Shown: in pieces, positions 8,511 through 14,273 of the stretch
Layout: each line of letters opens with the position of its first letter
Numbering within the stretch: the stretch's first letter is position 1
Origin: Thiodiazotropha sp040507245
GTDB lineage: Bacteria; Pseudomonadota; Gammaproteobacteria; Chromatiales; Chromatiaceae
NCBI GenBank assembly: GCA_040507245.1
Contig: JBEVVH010000083.1
Span: 1 to 14,273, forward strand
Reading direction: 5' to 3'
DNA length: 14,273 bases
Translations under genes and position numbers: made by a program
Notes under the pieces: model-generated
Database searches by the model: none
What the model was told of the DNA's origin: nothing
What the model saw: the letters and a program-made list of their open reading frames with translations, nothing else

Positions 8511-8580
8511 AGACACCCATGTTTGTGTCACTGCACAAAAACAGGGTGACACATCGCACTATTCTGTTGCACGGGTGTCT
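8511..8580. promoter_or_regulatory. Nested inverted repeats, likely activator site of the symporter operon
   Basis: The inner pair is TGTGTCAC (8524-8531) and GTGACACA (8546-8553), perfect 8-bp arms 14 bp apart. The outer pair is AGACACCC (8511-8518) and GGGTGTCT (8573-8580), also perfect. All four arms share the core GTGTC or its complement. TGTCAC-N14-GTGACA differs by one symmetric base from the CbrB operator of Pseudomonas as I recall it (TGTTAC-N14-GTAACA). The site lies in the divergent region, so it could also affect the TerB-family gene. Confidence 0.6.
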
Positions 8581-8620
8581 ATAAAGTCAAACAAAACAAT
8601 AAGTTAAGTTATGCTCTATT

Positions 8621-8649
8621 TTGTTGCATGGCAGCAATGGTGTTACTAT
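8621..8649 (+). promoter_or_regulatory. Putative sigma-70 promoter of the TerB-family gene
   Basis: TTGTTG (8621-8626) and TACTAT (8644-8649) are 17 bp apart on the plus strand, about 84 nt before the ATG at 8733. The match to consensus is moderate. Its expected start point falls within an inverted repeat at 8652-8673. Confidence 0.35.
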
Positions 8650-8651
8650 AG

Positions 8652-8673
8652 GTATCACATTGCCTAGTGATAC
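8652..8673. promoter_or_regulatory. Inverted repeat, possible operator over the TerB-gene start point
   Basis: GTATCAC (8652-8658) and GTGATAC (8667-8673) are perfect 7-bp arms around an 8-bp centre. The site lies just downstream of the putative -10, where a bound repressor would block transcription. It is also able to form a small leader hairpin. Confidence 0.4.
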
Positions 8674-8732
8674 GTTACCTTAGGAACCGAGGCGCGTTTC
8701 CTATGGTAAGAAAAAGTTTTTTGGGATGAATC

Positions 8733-9191
8733 ATGCTGAAATCGATTTTTGACTATTTCAATACCCATCTGATGCCGGATTCCGCTGCAAGCCTCCCGGA
8801 ACTGGAGCGTCAGCTCAATACCGCGGTGGCTGCCCTGATGTTTGAAATCGCGGCTTCGGACTTCGAACAGGCACCGGAGGAGCAGGCCGAGATTCTGTCG
8901 GCGATCGAGAAACACTTTGATCTGGATGAACAGGCGGCCCAGGACCTGATGCGGCTGGGAGAACGGGAACACGCTGCTTCAACCGACTATTTTCAGTTCA
9001 CCTCGCTGATCAACAAACACTATTCGTCGGAGCAGAAGGTCAGTCTCATCGAGGCCTTGTGGCGGGTGGCTTTCGCGGATCAAAAGCTTCATCAATACGA
9101 GGAACACGTGATCCGGCGGCTGTCGGAGCTGTTGTATGTGCCGCATAGTGATTTTATTGCGGCTAAACTACGGATGCTTAAGAGTTTTTAG
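8733..9191 (+). CDS. TerB-family tellurite-resistance-like protein
   Basis: The 152-residue soluble helical protein fits the TerB/COG4103 group. It shows the repeated helical pattern of that fold: LNTAVAALMFEIAASDFEQ at about 28-46, EQAEILSAIEKHF at 50-62, and the second half SLIEALWRVAFADQKLHQYE, of which ALWRVAFAD and YEEHVIRRLSELL are the typical signatures. Acidic residues in these helices form the probable metal-binding face of TerB folds. The biochemical role of single TerB proteins is poorly defined; names citing tellurite resistance should not be read as function. The ATG at 8733 has only a weak GGGA 5-8 nt upstream. It is read divergently from the symporter operon and convergently to the response regulator gene. 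Confidence 0.85.
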   Translation: MLKSIFDYFNTHLMPDSAASLPELERQLNTAVAALMFEIAASDFEQAPEEQAEILSAIEKHFDLDEQAAQDLMRLGEREHAASTDYFQFTSLINKHYSSEQKVSLIEALWRVAFADQKLHQYEEHVIRRLSELLYVPHSDFIAAKLRMLKSF

Positions 9192-9319
9192 TTAGTGAGT
9201 TCGCTTCGCTCACGTCTCTGTTCGACAGTCAAAGAGTCACGAACATATCAAAACATCGATTTCTCTCATTCTCAGGAAGGGTCTGAATAAAAACTAAAAA
9301 CTAAAAACTAAAAACTCTT
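9180..9319. repeat. Convergent intergenic region with 14-bp inverted repeat and TAAAAAC tandem repeat
   Basis: AAGAGTTTTTAGTT at 9180-9193 is repeated in perfect inverted form at 9306-9319. The right copy is part of four exact tandem units of TAAAAAC (9288-9315). A small GTGAG/CTCAC hairpin lies at 9195-9213. The left arm overlaps the end of the TerB gene and the right arm overlaps the last codons of the response regulator. The region may serve as a bidirectional terminator between the converging genes. Confidence 0.6.
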
Positions 9320-10661
9320 TAGTTTTGTTTTTTTTCCCCCGCTTATCCCGCGGAATCCCAAAGCGTTGCCGGCGTTCCCACAGCGCCTTGCGGCTGATAC
9401 CCAGTTGCCGGGCGAGCTCCGTTTCGGTCATGTGATCCTGATTCTCCAGCACGAAATGGCGGAAATACTCCTCCAGTGAGAGATTGTCCTGGGTGCTCTC
9501 TCTCTGCGCCCGGGCGGGTGAGATATGGTGGTCGATGGCCAGCAGTTCCGGGGTGATGTGTTCGCCCTCGCAAAGGATCACTGCGCGTTCAATGGTGTTG
9601 CCCAGTTCACGCACGTTGCCTGGCCAGTGGTAGCGGCGGATCGCTTCCAGGGCGCTGCGACTCAGGGTGAGTGCCGGCCGGTTCAGCTGACTGCAGGACT
9701 TGTGCAGCAGGTGATTGGCCAGTGCCTTGATGTCTGAGCCCCGCTCCCGCAGGGGCGGGAGGGTCATCTCAACCACCCTGAGGCGAAAATAGAGATCGCT
9801 GCGGAAAGTCTGTTGTTGAACCAGCTTGCGCACATCCTGATGGGTTGCCGCGATGATCCGGATATCCGTGATGCCCGGGTCTCGGCCGGTTGCGGCGGCA
9901 TATTCATCCCCCTGCAATACCCGTAACAATCGAGCCTGCGCCGCCATGGAGAGTTCTCCCACCTCGTCCATGAACAAGGTCCCTCCATGGGCCTTGGCGA
10001 GTAGACCGCCACGCCCCGGCACTCCGTCATCCTGGGAACCGAAGAGCTGGGTCTCGACCTGGTTTTCCGGTACGGCGGCGCAGTTAAAGACGATGAACGG
10101 TGCATTACGACGCTGACTTTTCTCGTGCAGGGCACGCGCAACCAGCTCCTTGCCGGTACCCGATTCACCCAGGATCAGTACCGTGGCATCGGTGGGTGCG
10201 ACCTTCTCGATACGGTGAAAAACCTCCACCATGGCCGGGCATTCACCGATCATGCCGCTCACCGGATAGCTCTTTTCCACCTCGGATTTGAGAATCTGCT
10301 GCTGACGCAGCTGTTGATCCTGATGGATGATGCGCTTGACCAGCATCAGCAGTTCGTCGTGATCAAAGGGTTTCGCAATATAGTCGATGGCGCCCAGTTT
10401 CATGGCCTCCACCGCAGAGCGGATGCTCGCATAGCTGGTCATGATCAGCACCGGTACCGGCTGCGCCTGCTCGATAATCTCAGTGCCCGGCGCCCTGGGC
10501 AGGCGCACATCGCTGATGATCAGATCGAAAGCCTGTAGCGGTAACTGTTTCGCCTCCTCGACCGACCCCGCCTCCTGGACCAGGTAGTCGTTACGCTCCA
10601 GCAGACGCTTGACGGCGCGGCGTATGACGGTTTCGTCTTCGATGATGAGTATCTGGTTCAT
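9294..10661 (-). CDS. NtrC-family response regulator without GAFTGA motif (CbrB-like)
   Basis: The product has 455 residues in three domains. The receiver (1-120) has Glu8/Asp9, phosphoacceptor Asp51 (IISDVRLP), Thr75 and Lys97. The AAA+ domain (about 135-370) has Walker A GESGTGKE (165-172), Walker B GGTLFMDE (226-233) and arginine-finger FRSDLYFRL (286-294). A Fis-type helix-turn-helix (about 410-437) reads ELARQLGISRKALWERRQRF. The loop that normally reads LFGHEKGAFTGA is LFGSQDDGVPGRGG (206-219) and is about four residues shorter, so contact with sigma-54 is probably lost. ATP binding looks intact. The start overlaps the kinase stop as ATGA, so the two are coupled. The last ten residues, KTKEFLVFSF, are encoded by an AT-rich repeat. 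It probably binds inverted repeats near the symporter operon. Confidence 0.93.
   Translation of the reverse strand: MNQILIIEDETVIRRAVKRLLERNDYLVQEAGSVEEAKQLPLQAFDLIISDVRLPRAPGTEIIEQAQPVPVLIMTSYASIRSAVEAMKLGAIDYIAKPFDHDELLMLVKRIIHQDQQLRQQQILKSEVEKSYPVSGMIGECPAMVEVFHRIEKVAPTDATVLILGESGTGKELVARALHEKSQRRNAPFIVFNCAAVPENQVETQLFGSQDDGVPGRGGLLAKAHGGTLFMDEVGELSMAAQARLLRVLQGDEYAAATGRDPGITDIRIIAATHQDVRKLVQQQTFRSDLYFRLRVVEMTLPPLRERGSDIKALANHLLHKSCSQLNRPALTLSRSALEAIRRYHWPGNVRELGNTIERAVILCEGEHITPELLAIDHHISPARAQRESTQDNLSLEEYFRHFVLENQDHMTETELARQLGISRKALWERRQRFGIPRDKRGKKNKTKEFLVFSF
9304..9326 (-). terminator. AT-rich hairpin overlapping the regulator 3' end
   Basis: AAAACTAAA (9304-9312) pairs with TTTAGTTTT (9318-9326) around a 5-base loop. 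On the minus strand the hairpin is followed by several TTTTTA runs. It may terminate the sensor-regulator operon, but the stem is all A/T apart from one G-C pair, so it would be weak. Confidence 0.3.
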
Positions 10662-13603
10662 GTGATCGGATTATATTGTCGGGGAATATCCATGGTGACC
10701 CGGGTGCCGCTGCCGCTCTCTGATTCGATGCTGATCGAACCGTGGTGGTCGGAGACGATCTTGTAGGCAATGGCGAGCCCCAGTCCGGTGCCTTCGCCGG
10801 GTGATTTGGTGGTGAAGAAGGGTTCGAAGATGTAACTGATGTGCTCGTCGGGGATGCCTTCACCCTGGTCCTCGACCTCAATACGCAGCAAATCCTCGAT
10901 TTTGCTCGCCACGACCCTGACCTGAGCACCGGGTTCCGAGGCGTCACAGGCATTGGTGAGTATGTTCACCAGCACCTGTGAGATGGCCTGGCGATCCGCC
11001 TCCAGGGTCAGCCCCGGGTCGCACTGGTTGCGGCAATCGATCTGGCGGCCATGCTGGGTGAGTTTGACCAGGCGTATCGCCTCATCCACCACTTCGCGAA
11101 CACGGAAACTCTGGGTGTCCATGCCAATGCGACCACTGCGGCTGAAGTTCATCAGGGTCTTGACGATCGTGGTGATGCGTTGGGTCTGGTTGAGGATCTC
11201 CTCGATGCTTTCACGGATGATTTGCGGATCGTCCTCGTCACGCAGGTTCTGCGCCAGAGAGGCAATTCCGGTGACCGGATTGCCGATCTCGTGGGCCACC
11301 CCGGCGGCCAACCGCCCGATCGAGGCCAGGCGTTCACTGTGGGCCAGTTCCGCTTCCAGGGTTTCCAGGTCGGTCAGGTCCTCCATGAGAATGACCTGGC
11401 TGGTGCGGGCCTCCTCCACGGGATGGTCCATGGGCAGCGGTGCGGGGATCGCAGCTTTGTGAAGATTGAACCAGCGACTGGTTCCGTAGTGGGTGACCTC
11501 GAGGTGGTGAATGTGCTCGTCCGAGGCGGTTGCGAAACCTGCCAGCAGATGTCCCCAGGGTGCGGGCAGTCGGTGCAGAGACACACCGATGGCGTCCCGG
11601 GCGGCGACGTTGGTCATGACCTCCATGGCCAGGTTCCAGATGGTGACGGTGCGCAGCCGGTCGATGGTGCAGACTCCGAGAGGCAGATCCAGGAGGATCT
11701 GCCGGTGGTAGCGTCGCAGATTGTCCAGATCGGCGCTCAACCCGCGCAGGCGGCTGCGGGAATGTTCCAGTTGATCTTCGATAAAGCGCATCGAATCCGC
11801 CAGTGCGGTCTGGGTATGCGCATCCAGTTGCAGACGGCGGTTGATGATCATGTGCGCCAGTTGCGGACCGAGCAGACCGGAAAGGTTGCGTTCGATCCGT
11901 TCGCGCAGTCGGCGAAGTTGAGAAGGGCGGGTCTCTGTTGGCGAGAGTCCCAGGTCCCGCAGGGCCAGCGCCACTTCCCGCTGACCGGCCTCATGACCCA
12001 GCATCTGCGAGAGTTGCTTGGTGAACTGGGCCGTGGACTCGGCGTTCACCATGCCGCCCAGGGGCATCAGGGATTCACTGCAACAGGCGTTGGCGGCCTC
12101 TTTCTCACCCATGCTCTGGGCGCTGACCAGAGAGCCGAATACGAACAGCAGTGCATTGACGGCCAGGGACCAGAAGGTGGCGAACTCCCACTGATCCATG
12201 CCGGAGGCGATACGCAGGGCAGGAATGTCGAACTCGGTTCGGACAAAGCCGGAACTCTCCAGCAGGGGCAGCAACAGGGTGGCGGACCAGATGATGATGC
12301 CGGCCAGCAGGCCCATGATGAATCCGGTGCGGGTGGCGCGTCGCCAGTAGAGCAGGCCGACCACACCGGGCAGAAACTGGGCTACTGCGACAAACGAAAT
12401 CAGCCCCAGCTGCACCAGTCCCTCGTGATTTTCCAGCAATATATAAAAACCGTAGCCGGCCATGATGATGATGCCGATCAGCAGACGCCTGCCGAGCAGT
12501 AGCCAGCGGTAGAGGTTGACTGCGGGATCGGGAAAATTGGTAGGTAGCAGGATGTGGTTGAGGGTCATGGATGAGAGGGCCAGGGTGGTGATAATCATCA
12601 TCGCGCTGGCGGACGAGACCCCGCCGATGAAGGTCAGGACCGGAACCCAGGATGGCCCTTGTTCAAGTCCGATGCCGAGGGCGAAGAAGTCGGGTTCCAG
12701 GGACAGGTTCAGGGCCTTGCCCGCCCACAGAATCAGCGGAATCGGCAGGTTGATCAGTAACAGAAACAGGGGAAAGGCCCAACTTGCGGTGCGCAACGCC
12801 CTGGGCTCGAGGTTTTCGGCAAACAGCATGTGAAACTGACGCGGCAGCAGGAAGGCCGCAGCAAACGCCAGCAACAACAGAGTGGTCCAGGGGCCTTCGC
12901 GGACCGGATCGACCATCCGCATTTGCTCTTCAGGGTGGCTGACGAGCCATGCGTTCAAACCGTCGAAGCCGCCAAACACCCCGTACAGGGCGGTCAGGCC
13001 GATCGCCATCAGGGCTGCCAGCTTGATCAGCGACTCGAATGCAATGGCCACCACCAGGCCGCGATGCCGTTCACGGCTGGTACTGTGACGGGCGCCGAAC
13101 AGGATCGCGAATACCACCAGGGTGACGCAGAAACTCAGGGCCAGGATGCGGGGTGGCACATCCTGGGTCATCACCTGCAGTGAGTCGGTGACAGCCCGGA
13201 TCTGCAGGGCGATATAGGGCAGGGTGCCCACCAGCATGAACAGGGTGACCAGAATACCCGCCAGCTGGCTGCGGTAACGGAATGCAAACAGGTCCGCCAG
13301 AGAGGTCAGCTGGTACTCCCGGGTCAGCCTGAGGATGGGCTGAAACAGGATTGGGGTGAGGGCGAACGCCAGGGTCACCCCGAGGTAGATGGTGAGAAAC
13401 AGGTAGCCCTGGTCCTGGGCAAAACCGACACTGCCGTAGTAGGTCCAGGTGGTGGCATACACACCCAGCGACAGCACGTATGTCAGAGGGTGCCGGATCA
13501 GTCTTTCCGGTATGCGCCCGCTGTCCGCAGCGAAAGCGATCAGGAACAACAGCGCCAGATAGCCGAAGCTGATGACGAACAGGTGCCAGAGATCAAGCGT
13601 CAT
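10658..13603 (-). CDS. CbrA-like sensor histidine kinase with sodium:solute symporter domain
   Basis: The 981-residue inner-membrane kinase has the architecture of Pseudomonas CbrA (about 980 residues). An SSS transporter-like region of about 13 membrane segments spans 1-495. A cytoplasmic linker of the STAC type spans about 500-620, with coiled-coil helices to 640. A PAS domain (about 635-745) follows. The HisKA box SERLASIGRLAAGVAHEIGN places phospho-His at 771. The HATPase domain has N-box VNILTNACDAS (879-889), G1 DQGEGIP (912-918), F-box FEPFFTTK and G2 GEGTGLGLA (936-944). No receiver domain is attached. It is expected to sense a transported or bound nutrient and phosphorylate the response regulator overlapping its stop. 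The start ATG at 13603 lies inside the end of the small membrane gene (11-nt overlap). Confidence 0.95.
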   Translation of the reverse strand: MTLDLWHLFVISFGYLALLFLIAFAADSGRIPERLIRHPLTYVLSLGVYATTWTYYGSVGFAQDQGYLFLTIYLGVTLAFALTPILFQPILRLTREYQLTSLADLFAFRYRSQLAGILVTLFMLVGTLPYIALQIRAVTDSLQVMTQDVPPRILALSFCVTLVVFAILFGARHSTSRERHRGLVVAIAFESLIKLAALMAIGLTALYGVFGGFDGLNAWLVSHPEEQMRMVDPVREGPWTTLLLLAFAAAFLLPRQFHMLFAENLEPRALRTASWAFPLFLLLINLPIPLILWAGKALNLSLEPDFFALGIGLEQGPSWVPVLTFIGGVSSASAMMIITTLALSSMTLNHILLPTNFPDPAVNLYRWLLLGRRLLIGIIIMAGYGFYILLENHEGLVQLGLISFVAVAQFLPGVVGLLYWRRATRTGFIMGLLAGIIIWSATLLLPLLESSGFVRTEFDIPALRIASGMDQWEFATFWSLAVNALLFVFGSLVSAQSMGEKEAANACCSESLMPLGGMVNAESTAQFTKQLSQMLGHEAGQREVALALRDLGLSPTETRPSQLRRLRERIERNLSGLLGPQLAHMIINRRLQLDAHTQTALADSMRFIEDQLEHSRSRLRGLSADLDNLRRYHRQILLDLPLGVCTIDRLRTVTIWNLAMEVMTNVAARDAIGVSLHRLPAPWGHLLAGFATASDEHIHHLEVTHYGTSRWFNLHKAAIPAPLPMDHPVEEARTSQVILMEDLTDLETLEAELAHSERLASIGRLAAGVAHEIGNPVTGIASLAQNLRDEDDPQIIRESIEEILNQTQRITTIVKTLMNFSRSGRIGMDTQSFRVREVVDEAIRLVKLTQHGRQIDCRNQCDPGLTLEADRQAISQVLVNILTNACDASEPGAQVRVVASKIEDLLRIEVEDQGEGIPDEHISYIFEPFFTTKSPGEGTGLGLAIAYKIVSDHHGSISIESESGSGTRVTMDIPRQYNPIT

Positions 13604-13787
13604 CGCGACGGTAATTGACCCAGGCGATGGCTATGATCACCACCAGCCAGAGCAGGTAGGGAAGAAACCAGAACCGGCCCGGGGAGGTCCACCACATCAT
13701 CACCGGGGTCGAAAACATCAGCACCACCAGCAGGCTCAGTGCGAGGGTCCGGTCAATCTGTCGATCGGGAGGCGGGGATTCGCGCAT
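13593..13787 (-). CDS. Small two-segment membrane protein, CbrX/DUF3311-like
   Basis: The 64-residue product has two hydrophobic segments, about 14-33 (LALSLLVVLMFSTPVMMWW) and 38-56 (FWFLPYLLWLVVIIAIAWV), with a basic YRR and acidic end. Small proteins of this kind accompany SSS transporters (DUF3311) and, as I recall, an overlapping short gene called cbrX precedes cbrA in Pseudomonas. Its last 11 nt overlap the start of the kinase gene, so it probably couples translation of the kinase and may help its assembly in the membrane. The ATG at 13787 has no good Shine-Dalgarno, and a perfect palindrome lies 13 nt upstream. Homology to a named family is likely but not certain from this length. Confidence 0.8.
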   Translation of the reverse strand: MRESPPPDRQIDRTLALSLLVVLMFSTPVMMWWTSPGRFWFLPYLLWLVVIIAIAWVNYRRDDA

Positions 13788-13799
13788 GCTGATACACTA

Positions 13800-13826
13800 G
13801 CAGTTGTTACCAAGGGTAACAACTGC
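13800..13826. promoter_or_regulatory. Perfect 12-bp palindrome upstream of the sensor operon
   Basis: Arms 13800-13811 and 13815-13826 pair perfectly over 12 bp with a 3-base centre; the core is GTTACC-AAG-GGTAAC. It includes TGTTAC (13805-13810) and GTAACA (13816-13821), spaced by 5 bp. No T-run follows on either strand, so a terminator is unlikely. Its place 13 nt before the small membrane gene suggests an operator or a translation-controlling hairpin. Confidence 0.6.
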
Positions 13827-14009
13827 CGGCGGACTGTTGATCATGTCGCTGAGGTGGCTCGATCCTGTGTTGAAAACCGCCTCAAAGGCTCGTTGACTGT
13901 GTTAAAGCGTGCAATTTGAGTGAACCTCGCCTTGTCTTGCACTCGTCTGAGCGAATATCAGAAGCCTGCGCGTAATCCATCCGTTGGCAGGTGCCCGCAA
14001 CAGCGGACC

Positions 14010-14273
14010 TTACTTTTTCGAATGCTTCTCGCGGATGATTTCGTGCAGCTTGGCCGACAGTTCGGTGGGTTCGAACTTGGGTACGTAGGCGTCCGCACCC
14101 ATGCCCTTGCCCAGCGCCATGTTGGCATCGGCGGACAGGGACGAGTGCATGATGATGGGGATGTCGTTGAAACGGGGATCTTCCTTCGCTGCCAGCCAGG
14201 GAAAGCGAAGCGAAGGCTGGTAGTCCCCGGTAGTCGCGAGGCGATACTGGAAACCCGACGTGCCGTAGGCGCC
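14010..14273 (-). pseudogene. cheV: 3' part of cheV (CheW-receiver chemotaxis coupling protein), possibly interrupted
   Basis: The last 60 codons (14013-14192) read as the C-terminal half of a CheV receiver domain. Diagnostic blocks are KEDPRFNDIPIIMHSSLS, then GADAYVPKFEPTEL, where the MHSSLS and GADAYVxKFE pairing is characteristic of CheV. CheV couples chemoreceptors to the CheA kinase through an N-terminal CheW-like domain, which would lie beyond the window edge. Upstream of codon 60 the frame stays open, but the 27 residues to the edge (such as SGFQYRLATTGDY) do not resemble a receiver domain, where a phosphoacceptor Asp and a DxxMP block should precede. An inserted repeat or a rearrangement is likely. 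If the insert is complete and in frame outside the window, the gene could still be expressed. Confidence 0.7.
14193..14273. repeat. Putative repeat-like insertion inside cheV, running off the window
   Basis: This tract replaces expected receiver-domain sequence. At the junction it forms interlocking inverted repeats: CTTCGCT (14184-14190) with AGCGAAG (14204-14210), and CCAGCC (14192-14197) with GGCTGG (14215-14220). It is open in all three minus-strand frames up to the window edge. This, and the palindromes, are typical of dispersed repeats rather than a gene. Only one end is visible. Confidence 0.4.

Noticed and set aside
8544..8557. GG-N10-GC spacing resembling a sigma-54 promoter on the plus strand
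   Set aside because: Only the invariant dinucleotides match; the flanking bases (AGGGTG, ATCGCA) are poor, and the site is part of the inverted repeat. It also points to the TerB gene, which has a better sigma-70 candidate.
9192..9293. A CrcZ-like small RNA downstream of the regulator, as found after cbrB in Pseudomonas
   Set aside because: On the regulator's strand this gap is U-rich and lacks repeated AACAACAA-type motifs or a clear promoter-terminator pair. The A-rich repeat is on the other strand.
11051..12502. 483-residue open frame opposite the sensor kinase
   Set aside because: Antisense to a complete histidine kinase, Gln/Gly-rich with no recognisable fold.
14193..14273. Variable region of a diversity-generating retroelement, prompted by the peptide SGFQYRLA
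   Set aside because: No adenine-biased variable codons, no reverse transcriptase or template repeat is visible, and the similarity to the GFRLA end motif is slight.

Overview
The window looks like part of a gammaproteobacterial chromosome. GC is moderately high, most genes run on the minus strand, and the proteins resemble those of Chromatiales or sulfur-oxidiser type Gammaproteobacteria. That placement is an impression from protein character, not a search. Almost everything from about 1.3 to 13.8 kb forms one theme: uptake, activation and sensing of acetate or a similar small carboxylate.

Layout. Positions 1-606 hold a doubtful short ORF and two copies of a GTTCCC...GGGAAC palindromic repeat. 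Positions 607-1167 (minus) encode a membrane-anchored protein of unknown function. Next comes an AT-rich inverted-repeat element and a long hairpin at the 3' end of acs. acs (1355-3301, minus) encodes AMP-forming acetyl-CoA synthetase and has its own promoter. A DEDDh exonuclease (3467-4159) and a cNMP-like/CBS/DUF294 nucleotidyltransferase protein (4159-6027) form a coupled pair on the minus strand. A VC_2705-type sodium:solute symporter (6341-8131) and its DUF4212 small subunit (8148-8402) form an operon that ends in a clear intrinsic terminator at 6289-6313.

The divergent intergenic region 8403-8732 is rich in inverted repeats and separates the symporter operon from a plus-strand TerB-family gene (8733-9191). 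Convergent to that gene is a three-gene operon read from 13787 down to 9294: a small membrane protein, a 981-aa sensor kinase with a transporter-like N-terminus (CbrA architecture) and an NtrC-family response regulator. Its reading frames overlap at both junctions. The window ends in the 3' part of a cheV gene (minus), whose upstream sequence stops looking like CheV about 80 bp before the edge.

The working model is that the transporter-like kinase senses external or transported carboxylate. The response regulator then controls the symporter operon and perhaps acs. The most notable point is that this regulator has a complete AAA+ ATPase core but no GAFTGA loop, the part that normally contacts sigma-54. 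In line with this, the symporter promoter region shows no good -24/-12 element. It does contain an N14-spaced inverted repeat close to the CbrB operator as I remember it. A second perfect palindrome with the same TGTTAC half-site lies directly upstream of the sensor operon. This suggests a CbrAB-like circuit moved from sigma-54 to sigma-70 control. That is an inference from sequence and needs the tests listed.
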